The translations under genes were made by a program, and so were the position numbers. A stretch of DNA of 5,788 nt from Scatosoma sp045128175 (GTDB lineage: Bacteria > Bacillota > Clostridia > Christensenellales > Borkfalkiaceae): contig JBGVRF010000052.1 in assembly GCA_045128175.1 (NCBI GenBank), positions 1 to 5,788 on the forward strand, given 5' to 3'. The notes beneath the pieces are model-generated. The model ran no database searches, was not told the DNA's origin, and worked only from the letters and a program-made list of their open reading frames with translations. Position 1 is the first letter of the stretch. Each line of letters opens with the position of its first letter. Positions 1-5,788 of this stretch are shown here, piece after piece.

Positions 1-887
1 ATCTGACGCAAATAGTTAAGATACGGCTCAAATGTGCCGTCCGTCGTCGAGAATGCAACTTCATTGTCGCTGTTTACGTAAAATCCGTAAGGCGCAACGG
101 GAACGCGGCCCCACATCAAAGGCATCCACGTTTCCAACGTACCGAGGCTGGTGCCGCCGCCCGCCGTCGTAAACCCGAAATAGTCCGCTTTTTCAAGTCC
201 TTGGTTTTTGAACACCTTGATCCATCTTGCAAAATTGAGCAGATCGTCGGGAGTGTTGGGCATCCATTCTTCACCCTCCGTCGCCGTAGCGCCTGCAGGA
301 ATGTATACGTCGTCCACAACGCTCGTTGCGTTGCCGTTTTTATCATAATCCACCATTGTTGCTCTGTACTCGTCAGCCCAATCTTCACGGATCTTCAACG
401 ACCATGTGGGAGCGCTGGAAGGTGTCCAGATTGCATTAAGCTTACCGTTCAAATCGGTCAAAACCTGTTTGGTGAACGCCTGACTGTCCGTCAAAAGCAT
501 CTTCTTGAAATTGGGCATCAAATCAAGATAAGGCGTCCAATCCTCCAGCAATACGCCTTGCGTTCTTAAAGACTGGAAGGATGTGAAATCGGGAAAGGAA
601 ATGATGTTGGGTTTGTTTTTGGAGTTGAACCCGATCATGACGGCGTTGGTGAAATCCGTCGTGGCGTTCATCGTTACGTTGAGATCGTAATTCTCCGAGA
701 TCCAAGCTTTATAGGGATCATCCGCCGTTGTAGGCGTGTTCGTCCAGCCCTGCAAAAGCAATGAAACATTATATTTCGTCGGACCTTCGTTGCCTTCCAA
801 AGCATTGCTGTTACAGCCAACCGACGCACAGCCGATGGCGAGCAAAAGTGTTGTCGATACGATTGTTTTTAATAAGTTTTTCTTCAT
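1..887 (-). CDS. Extracellular solute-binding lipoprotein of the sugar ABC transporter (LplA/YtcQ-like), C-terminus outside the window
   Basis: The substrate-capturing lipoprotein of the importer. The frame runs open from ATG at 887 to base 1, giving 295 full codons; relatives are about 450-550 residues, so a third or more is missing. The N-terminus is a lipoprotein signal: Lys2, Lys3, Lys7, a hydrophobic core (LLLAIG), then Cys20 and Cys25, both plausible lipidation sites. Mature-domain features typical of these proteins: VSLLLQGW strand (41-48), NKPNIISFPDF (91-101), GVLLEDWTPYLDLMPNFKKML (from 111), DLNGKLNAIW (145-154), LKIREDWADE (164-173) and TPDDLLNFARWIKVF (212-226). An EF-hand-like DYDKNGN lies at 180-186. 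The start has AAAGGAGAT close upstream. It is last of the genes visible and is probably co-transcribed with the permeases. The ligand is probably an oligosaccharide. Confidence 0.92.
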   Translation of the reverse strand, partial: MKKNLLKTIVSTTLLLAIGCASVGCNSNALEGNEGPTKYNVSLLLQGWTNTPTTADDPYKAWISENYDLNVTMNATTDFTNAVMIGFNSKNKPNIISFPDFTSFQSLRTQGVLLEDWTPYLDLMPNFKKMLLTDSQAFTKQVLTDLNGKLNAIWTPSSAPTWSLKIREDWADEYRATMVDYDKNGNATSVVDDVYIPAGATATEGEEWMPNTPDDLLNFARWIKVFKNQGLEKADYFGFTTAGGGTSLGTLETWMPLMWGRVPVAPYGFYVNSDNEVAFSTTDGTFEPYLNYLRQ

Positions 888-890
888 GAT

Positions 891-899
891 ATCTCCTTT
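891..899 (-). promoter_or_regulatory. Ribosome binding site of the solute-binding protein gene
   Basis: The minus strand reads AAAGGAGAT between the permease 2 stop (TGA, 903-901) and the ATG at 887, with the AGGAG core 5 bases from the start. It fixes the start of a gene whose end lies outside the window. Confidence 0.88.
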
Positions 900-900
900 G

Positions 901-1791
901 TCAGCCTTTTACAGAACCGACATAAACTCCTTTGGTAAAGTATTTTTGGAAGAACGGATATACAATCAAGATAGGTAAGCTACCTACCACGGTAAGCGCC
1001 ATTTTGATCGTCATATCGTCCAACGTGCCAAGGTTGATGATCTGTTCGAGATCTTCGATATTGCCTTGGTTGATCTGATTGAGGTTATTGAACGAGATCT
1101 GTATATAATATTGCAAGGGCCACAGATCGTTTCTGTTGCGGACGTATAAGAATGCGTCGAACCAGCTGTTCCACTGCCCTACCATCGTGAACAACCCAAT
1201 CGCAGCCATAACAGGCTTGGACATAGGCAAGATCACGCAGAGGAATATCTGCCATTCGTTTGCGCCGTCGATCGTCGCCGCTTCTTCGATTTCTTTGGGA
1301 AGCCCTTCAAAGAATTGCTTAATAACGATAACATTCCAAACGTTCATGATGTTCGGGATAACGTATACCCAGATCGTATCCGTCAACCCCAAGCTTTCGA
1401 TAACTTCATACGTGGGAATCAAACCGCCATTGAACAAGATGCAGAACAGGATCAATTTGATGACCAAATTTCTGCCCGGAAGGCTACTTCTTGACAATGC
1501 GTACGCCAGCATTGCGCAGAATACAAGGCTGAGAACCGTACCGACCACCGTTCGAAAAATCGATACGCCGATCGCCGTTACAATATAACCGCCCGCCGTC
1601 AAAACCTGCGCGTACGCCTGCACCGTAAATTGTTTGGGGATGGGTAAGAAATAGGATGCGTTGATGTCCTGCGGAGCACAGAAGGATACCAGCACCGTAT
1701 AAAGCAACGGATACAAGCACAGCAACGCAACCAAACCGCAAATGAGATAAATGATCACATCATAAATTTTTTCTTGTGTCTTTGACGTCAT
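901..1791 (-). CDS. Sugar ABC-transporter permease (LplC/YtcP type)
   Basis: Second membrane subunit of the importer, pairing with permease 1 to form the translocation channel. It has 296 residues, the normal length for the LplC/YtcP group, with about six helices (the first near residues 12-36, YDVIIYLICGLVALLCLYPL). The EAA loop is EEAATIDGANEWQIFLCVILP at about 169-189, preceded by KQFFEGLPKEI, which is characteristic of this subfamily. The C-terminus (YPFFQKYFTKGVYVGSVKG) is the usual ending. The start at 1791 sits 9 bases after AAAGGAGGT; an ATG at 1798 is out of frame and too close to that site. It follows permease 1 by 16 bases and precedes the binding-protein gene by 13, the usual Lpl operon order. 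The transported sugar cannot be read from the permease. Confidence 0.96.
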   Translation of the reverse strand: MTSKTQEKIYDVIIYLICGLVALLCLYPLLYTVLVSFCAPQDINASYFLPIPKQFTVQAYAQVLTAGGYIVTAIGVSIFRTVVGTVLSLVFCAMLAYALSRSSLPGRNLVIKLILFCILFNGGLIPTYEVIESLGLTDTIWVYVIPNIMNVWNVIVIKQFFEGLPKEIEEAATIDGANEWQIFLCVILPMSKPVMAAIGLFTMVGQWNSWFDAFLYVRNRNDLWPLQYYIQISFNNLNQINQGNIEDLEQIINLGTLDDMTIKMALTVVGSLPILIVYPFFQKYFTKGVYVGSVKG

Positions 1792-1800
1792 AATGCATTT

Positions 1801-1809
1801 ACCTCCTTT
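1801..1809 (-). promoter_or_regulatory. Ribosome binding site of permease 2, overlapping the permease 1 stop codon
   Basis: The minus strand reads TGG TAA AGGAGGT: the last two bases of the TAA stop (1810-1808) are also the first bases of AAAGGAGGT. A ribosome ending permease 1 therefore sits on the initiation site of permease 2, which favours balanced output of the two paired subunits. Confidence 0.88.
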
Positions 1810-3292
1810 ACCAAATACTCACTTCGAAGAACTTCTTCGAGAACCAGTTAAAGCCGAGAACCATCACCATACCGATACCCGACTGGAAGAAAGACATTGC
1901 CGCGCCCAAACTGTAGTTTTCGGGTTTTGTGATACCTTCCCAAACCAACCACGTGTCGATGACGAGCGCCTGTTCCTTCGTTGTTGCGCTGTAGAACAGC
2001 AGCAGCTGTTCGCCTCCGGCGCCTTTCAGTACGTTACCAAGCGACATGATCGTCAAAAAGATGATCGTATTTTTAATGCTGGGAATGGTAATATGCACGA
2101 TACGCTGTATCGGCGTTGCGCCGTCGATCTTCGCGGCTTCGTACAAGGCGACGTCTACGCCCGAAAGCGCTGCCAAATACAAAATCGTTCCCCAACCGAG
2201 CTCTTTCCAAACCGCTGAAATGATAACGATGGGAAGGAACCACTGCTCAGATACCATATAATCCGTCGTCGAACCGAACATAGAGTTCATCAAGCCTTCG
2301 GGGCTGAGCAAAGAATAGCAGATCGCATAAACGACTACCCAACTGAAGAAATGTGGGATATATACGATGTTCTGGAATACGCTTCTTGCTTTGGTACTCT
2401 TCAAATCGTACAAGCAAACGGAAAGGATCAGCGGGGGAATAATACCGACAAATAATCGGATCAAGCTGATATACACCGTTCTGCCAATGACCGTAAGCAT
2501 CGAGCTGTCCGTAAAGATCGTTTTAAAATGCTGGAAACCGACCCATTCACCACCCCACACGCCTTGCGAAAGGGTATAATTTTTGAAAGACATGACCGTC
2601 TGTAACAAAATGGGATACAGATTGAAAATAAAGATCAACGCCAGAGGAATGATCATAAATCCATAGATCGGTAAAAAGCGCTTCACCAAAGGAATTGTCT
2701 TTTCCTGCAATTTAAGTTCAATAAAACCGTTCGCTAAAACGCACAGTGCAACGAGAAGTATCGTCACCTTGACCTCGAATACGCGATAAAATTCCGTTTC
2801 ATCGCCGTAAAAATCAAACGCTTCTACTTTGCAGAACAACAGATAAACGTACACGGCAACCAATACCGCCGACACGGCAAAGTTTGCATAAGCAGAAATC
2901 TTAGATACCCGCGCGTTACCTTTAAGTTTTGTATAACGTAATACCTGAAAGACCAAAAGTCCGATAAGCAATACGAGTGCGATCAGCGTCAGATAGCACA
3001 TCAGCATCGGATATTGGATCGTGAGCTCCATTTCAAAAGGATTCCCCTTTCCGTCGTCCATGTTGTACATCAGCATATACTCTCCGCCTTTAAAAAGCAT
3101 CGCGAGCAGGTCAAGCCCGTTAAACGAAACGCTGATGCCGTCGGCAAGCTGATTTTTACTGAACAACGAACAGAAAACGAAACAAATCAAGCTTATCGCC
3201 AACAAGGAAATGCTGATTACACCTTTCCCCTTCTCCGAACTGATCTGTAGACGTTTCGTCTTCGGAGTCGGGGCTATAAGTGTGTTTTCCAT
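1808..3292 (-). CDS. Sugar ABC-transporter permease (LplB/YteP type) with an extra N-terminal four-helix membrane domain
   Basis: First of two inner-membrane subunits of an oligosaccharide importer; 494 residues against about 300 for typical LplB/YteP permeases. The start at 3292 (MENTLIAP) has TAGGAGGT 6 bases upstream; an ATG at 3337 in the same frame would overlap the regulator and has no such site. The permease proper begins near residue 205 (FLPIYGFMIIPLALIF) and contains the cytoplasmic EAA loop that contacts the ATPase, EAAKIDGATPIQRIVHITIP at 385-404; the C-terminus (GFNWFSKKFFEVSIW) is family-like. The preceding ~200 residues hold four apparent helices near 24-44, 95-118, 132-153 and 174-192. 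A ~50-residue segment between helices 1 and 2 is predicted outside, and basic segments (RYTKLKGNARVSK, KLQEK) fit a cytoplasmic side. I do not recognise that extra domain. No ATPase gene is adjacent. Confidence 0.93.
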   Translation of the reverse strand: MENTLIAPTPKTKRLQISSEKGKGVISISLLAISLICFVFCSLFSKNQLADGISVSFNGLDLLAMLFKGGEYMLMYNMDDGKGNPFEMELTIQYPMLMCYLTLIALVLLIGLLVFQVLRYTKLKGNARVSKISAYANFAVSAVLVAVYVYLLFCKVEAFDFYGDETEFYRVFEVKVTILLVALCVLANGFIELKLQEKTIPLVKRFLPIYGFMIIPLALIFIFNLYPILLQTVMSFKNYTLSQGVWGGEWVGFQHFKTIFTDSSMLTVIGRTVYISLIRLFVGIIPPLILSVCLYDLKSTKARSVFQNIVYIPHFFSWVVVYAICYSLLSPEGLMNSMFGSTTDYMVSEQWFLPIVIISAVWKELGWGTILYLAALSGVDVALYEAAKIDGATPIQRIVHITIPSIKNTIIFLTIMSLGNVLKGAGGEQLLLFYSATTKEQALVIDTWLVWEGITKPENYSLGAAMSFFQSGIGMVMVLGFNWFSKKFFEVSIW

Positions 3293-3298
3293 AATTTT

Positions 3299-3306
3299 AC
3301 CTCCTA
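3299..3306 (-). promoter_or_regulatory. Ribosome binding site deciding the permease 1 start
   Basis: The minus strand reads TAGGAGGT followed by AAAATT and the ATG at 3292-3290. The strong match at correct spacing places the start 15 codons after the farthest-upstream ATG (3337) and leaves a 19-base gap after the regulator's TAA. Confidence 0.9.
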
Positions 3307-3311
3307 TCCTT

Positions 3312-4127
3312 TTATAACGGCGCGCGTTTGTGCGCAAGCCTATATTCGTTCGGCGTCATGCCGAATACTTTCTTAAATGTATAATGAAAATTTTTCGGAT
3401 CGGAAAACCCGATATCGTAACTGATCTCCGTGATCGTTTTTTCCGTTTCGATCAGTTGCTTACAGCTTTGCTCTACCCGATACCGAAGCAGATATTCGAT
3501 GATCGACGTCTGGCGTTCTTTATGGAATATCTTTTGTAAATATCCCGCACTGAGCCCGACGTGTTCGGCAATCTTTTTCAAATCGAGTTTCCGATGGAAA
3601 TTTTCAGAAATGTATTTGACTGCCACCATTACATACGTGCGATTGCGGTTTTGCTTGACGTTTTTATTCGCCATAGACAAATACAACTCCGCAAGGCTGC
3701 TCAGGATCAGATAAATATACCCTTTCACCGCCTCGTCGGCGTACGCGCCTCGCTCCTCGTATTTCTTCAATGCCATTCCGATGAAATCTGCAAATTCCCG
3801 ATTGTGCAAGGTGTTGAACGGTGTGATCGGCGTAAGCACCGACCAATCGAAATCGATAAATTCTTTCTGAAAAATAATATTGATCAAGCGAAAATCTTTT
3901 TCATCGCAAGTGGGACGGATCGAATGCTGACTGTCGTCGAACACCACGAAGAGATCCCCTTTTTTCAGATTGATCGTTTCGTAATTGAGCGTTTGCACTG
4001 CCGTACCGCTCTCCACGTATACGATCTCGACAAATTCGTGACTGTGCCGGAGGACGGATTCGTATCCTTCGCTTTTGACGACGGCATACGATTTTTCCGG
4101 TTCGAACATTTTAATATTAAAGATCAT
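3312..4127 (-). CDS. AraC-family transcriptional regulator with N-terminal cupin domain
   Basis: A 271-residue DNA-binding regulator, full length for the family and expected to sense a sugar and control this operon. Residues ~15-95 form an AraC-type cupin ligand domain (LRHSHEFVEIVYVESG at 26-41, LKKGDLFVV at 54-62). Residues ~165-265 carry two helix-turn-helix units: LKKIAEHVGLSAGYLQKIF at 183-201 and the hallmark ITEISYDIGFSD...FGMTPNEYR at 232-263. The start at 4127 is chosen because its ATG shares the ATGA with the hydrolase stop and has GAGG at 4138-4141, 10 bases upstream. Met7 has no ribosome site. It sits inside the operon between the hydrolase and the transporter genes, so it is probably co-transcribed and may regulate its own synthesis. 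The inducer is unknown; a rhamnose-containing product is a reasonable guess. No binding site can be assigned here, because the operon promoter is off the window. Confidence 0.95.
   Translation of the reverse strand: MIFNIKMFEPEKSYAVVKSEGYESVLRHSHEFVEIVYVESGTAVQTLNYETINLKKGDLFVVFDDSQHSIRPTCDEKDFRLINIIFQKEFIDFDWSVLTPITPFNTLHNREFADFIGMALKKYEERGAYADEAVKGYIYLILSSLAELYLSMANKNVKQNRNRTYVMVAVKYISENFHRKLDLKKIAEHVGLSAGYLQKIFHKERQTSIIEYLLRYRVEQSCKQLIETEKTITEISYDIGFSDPKNFHYTFKKVFGMTPNEYRLAHKRAPL
4124..4127 (-). other. ATGA stop/start overlap between hydrolase and AraC gene
   Basis: The TGA stop of the hydrolase (4126-4124) and the ATG of the regulator (4127-4125) share bases in the minus-strand string ATGA. 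Such overlaps commonly give translational coupling by terminating and reinitiating ribosomes. Here the coupling would tie regulator synthesis to hydrolase translation. The overlap is read directly; the coupling is inferred. Confidence 0.9.
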
Positions 4128-5788
4128 TTTCGGCTGACCTCAAGCCGCTGCTTTGCTTTGATCTCGTAGGTTTTTCCGTCGATGATCAGCGTTCCGTCCA
4201 GATCGCTGCTACAAACGACTACGTTTTCTTCTGTCACGATCAATTCGACCATACCTTCGGACAAAGGCATGCCTGCCGCAAATTTTTTTAACCCCGCAAG
4301 CTGTGGCTTCAAAACAAAAGACTTACCGTAACCCTCAGGGGTCAACCCGACCACATACTTACCGATGAGATAGAGCGGACTTGCGCCCCACGCATGACAA
4401 AGACTCTTGCCGTAACGCCGATCGTACATTGCGTATTTTTCATCCCCTTTCTGCGTCTTATCGTACGATTCCCAGAAAGAAGTAGCCCCTTCGTCCAACA
4501 TTCCGCCCCAATAATCGCGGATCTCGTCAAGCACGTACTCAGTTTCGCCGATTTCGCAACAAGCCGCCAACTCGAAAAAGCGCATATACGGCGTTGTGAT
4601 CGCAGGAACTGCGGGATTTTTCAATACGTTTTCGGAAATGACCTGTTTTCTTTCCTCGTCGCAAAGATCATAGAGGATAGCGAACAAGTTGGGATGCTTT
4701 ACCACTACGCCGTCAGGTCGGCCGTCTTTATACGAATAAATGTATGCTTTTTTCTCGTCATTCCAAAACTGTTCAAGCTTGCCTTCGGTCTGCGCAAGGA
4801 TCTCGGCGTATTTTTTCGCGCGTTCCGTTTTCCCGAAACGCTCCGCCAACTGAACGCATCTTTTTAATGCAGCGAGCATAAGTATCTGTTCAAAACACAC
4901 TTCGCCACTGTTGTCCAGCTGCGCCCAATCGACAAATACCCAATCCTCCGGACGGGAATCCATTAACCCGTTTTTATCCCGCCTACCAAGACAATGGTCC
5001 ATGACCTCGAACATTTTATACAGGTTCTCTTTTACATATTCTTTATCGCCCGTATAGCAATAGTACTCATAAAAACCAACGATCCACATAAACGTATAAT
5101 CCATGATATGGTTCATATACAGATTGAATGGAGACCGTCCAAAAAGTGCCGTCATCGTACGCTTAATAACAGGCTTGTTGTAAAAGCTGTAATAGTGCAT
5201 GAGATAGGACTGATACGCATCGCCTCCCCACACCCATCTGTCACGCTTGATACCGTCAATGAGAAATTCTCTCGTATTCAACGACAGCGTATACTGCGAA
5301 ACCTCGTAGATCCTGTTAAGTAGCTCGTCATCGCAGACGAAATAGTTTTTCGATTCTACAGGGAGATATTCGAACAACGCCGTTATCCGCTCAAAGGCAA
5401 CGTCTTTCACGTTGACGTATCGAAACGCCTTTGCGATCCCTGTCGTCGCAACGCCGTCTGCAACCGTGAGATCGGTAGAGATCAGCTCGCAATGCTCGGG
5501 ATCGGTCACCTCTTTCAAGCTTTCTCCGTAATAAATGATCGGCGCCGTTGCATCCGTTATCCCCTCGAGGCGCACGAATGCGAATATTTCTTTCCCAAAA
5601 TCGTACACGATTCCTTCTTCCGTTTGGAGCAATGCCACAGGCTTGATCTCCTTGATTGGTAAACGAACCGTGTTCGGCGTCATTCCCTCGCCGATAAGAC
5701 TGTTGTCGCATTTCGTGGGATGAAAAACGTGATCGTTACAAGTCGCGCGCCACGTATCGTCGGTAAATACCGTTTTGCCATCCACACG
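4124..5788 (-). CDS. Alpha-L-rhamnosidase-like glycoside hydrolase (GH78 clan), N-terminus outside the window
   Basis: Probable inverting exo-glycosidase removing terminal alpha-L-rhamnose (or a related sugar) from oligosaccharides. The frame is open to base 5788, so the true start lies upstream; a GTG at 5785 is only the first start-like codon and is used here as residue 1 of 553. Residues ~55-145 resemble the Bac_rhamnosid beta-sandwich (VYDFGKE, YYGESLKE, FRYVNVKD). Residues ~146-480 look like the (alpha/alpha)6 barrel: CDDELLNRIY, then DGIKRDRWVWGGDA at 177-190, matching the GH78 motif DCPxR(D/E)ExxGWTGDA, then GATSFWES at 433-440 with a likely catalytic Glu439. The C-terminal part (HAWGASP 464-470, GLTPEGYG 480-487, then beta-rich) matches the GH78 C-terminal domain. 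The general-acid position holds Asp182 rather than Glu. No signal peptide can be judged. The last codons overlap the regulator gene. The clan is secure; the exact substrate is not. Confidence 0.85.
   Translation of the reverse strand, partial: RVDGKTVFTDDTWRATCNDHVFHPTKCDNSLIGEGMTPNTVRLPIKEIKPVALLQTEEGIVYDFGKEIFAFVRLEGITDATAPIIYYGESLKEVTDPEHCELISTDLTVADGVATTGIAKAFRYVNVKDVAFERITALFEYLPVESKNYFVCDDELLNRIYEVSQYTLSLNTREFLIDGIKRDRWVWGGDAYQSYLMHYYSFYNKPVIKRTMTALFGRSPFNLYMNHIMDYTFMWIVGFYEYYCYTGDKEYVKENLYKMFEVMDHCLGRRDKNGLMDSRPEDWVFVDWAQLDNSGEVCFEQILMLAALKRCVQLAERFGKTERAKKYAEILAQTEGKLEQFWNDEKKAYIYSYKDGRPDGVVVKHPNLFAILYDLCDEERKQVISENVLKNPAVPAITTPYMRFFELAACCEIGETEYVLDEIRDYWGGMLDEGATSFWESYDKTQKGDEKYAMYDRRYGKSLCHAWGASPLYLIGKYVVGLTPEGYGKSFVLKPQLAGLKKFAAGMPLSEGMVELIVTEENVVVCSSDLDGTLIIDGKTYEIKAKQRLEVSRK
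4137..4143 (-). promoter_or_regulatory. Ribosome binding site of the AraC gene, inside the hydrolase gene
   Basis: The minus strand reads TTGAGGT here, with the GAGG core at 4141-4138, 10 bases before the ATG at 4127. It lies within the hydrolase's last codons and supports 4127 as the regulator's start. Confidence 0.65.

Noticed and set aside
201..569. Open frames on both strands at the low-coordinate end (plus 201-569; minus 116-388 and 523-705)
   Set aside because: The lipoprotein frame runs unbroken from 887 to 1 with signal peptide and family motifs, so these are shadows of it.
1136..1588. A 150-codon open frame on the plus strand
   Set aside because: It is antisense to permease 2, with no recognisable domain.
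1796..1798. ATG at 1798 as the start of permease 2
   Set aside because: It is out of frame with the permease and only two bases from the ribosome site.
3293..3311. Possible terminator or promoter between the regulator and permease 1
   Set aside because: The 19-base gap has no inverted repeat with a T-run and is mostly ribosome site.
3293..3337. ATG at 3337 as an earlier start for permease 1
   Set aside because: It would overlap the regulator by 26 bases and has no ribosome site; the ATG at 3292 has a strong one, and the extra 15 residues are basic and unlike a permease N-terminus.
3561..4169. A 202-codon open frame on the plus strand
   Set aside because: It lies opposite the AraC gene, whose protein is clearly recognisable; the plus-strand product has no family features and no convincing ribosome site.
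4394..4867. A 157-codon open frame on the plus strand
   Set aside because: It is antisense to the hydrolase barrel region, which has clear family motifs; it is a by-product of codon use.
5783..5785. GTG at 5785 as the true start of the hydrolase
   Set aside because: The frame stays open to the window edge and the expected N-terminal part of the enzyme is missing, so this is an internal valine codon.

Overview
The window shows one tightly packed operon fragment, entirely on the minus strand. It reads from high to low coordinates: an alpha-L-rhamnosidase-like glycoside hydrolase (GH78 clan, its N-terminus beyond base 5788), an AraC-family regulator, two sugar ABC-transporter permeases of the LplB/LplC (YteP/YtcP) type, and the first ~295 codons of a lipoprotein solute-binding protein that runs off the window at base 1. 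Base use is moderate in GC. Clear AGGAGG-type ribosome sites, an AraC/cupin regulator, a lipoprotein binding protein and Lpl-type permeases with no ATPase beside them point to a Firmicute (Clostridia-like, possibly a gut or plant-fibre-associated lineage). The exact taxon cannot be read from the sequence.

Layout: 4124-5788 hydrolase; 3312-4127 regulator, overlapping the hydrolase by 4 bases (ATGA); 1808-3292 permease 1, after a 19-base gap; 901-1791 permease 2, after 16 bases; 1-887 binding protein, after 13 bases. No non-coding stretch is longer than 19 bases, so there is no room for a terminator or a conventional promoter between genes. The promoter must lie upstream of the window, unless there is one inside a coding region. 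I see no RNA genes, mobile elements, CRISPR arrays or repeats.

Likely joint function (inference from families and gene order): the lipoprotein captures an oligosaccharide outside the cell and the two permeases form the membrane channel. A multitask MsmX-like ATPase encoded elsewhere would power import, and the GH78-type enzyme would remove a terminal alpha-L-rhamnose or similar sugar. The AraC protein would induce the operon in response to the substrate. Comparable sets serve rhamnogalacturonan or other plant and mucilage glycan use in Firmicutes.

The most unusual points are permease 1, which carries about 200 extra N-terminal residues predicted to form four more membrane helices; an Asp where canonical GH78 enzymes have the general-acid Glu; an EF-hand-like loop in an unexpected place in the binding protein; and a marked excess of GATC sites. 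I do not see a wholly new system: this is a recognisable carbohydrate-uptake locus with some unusual parts.
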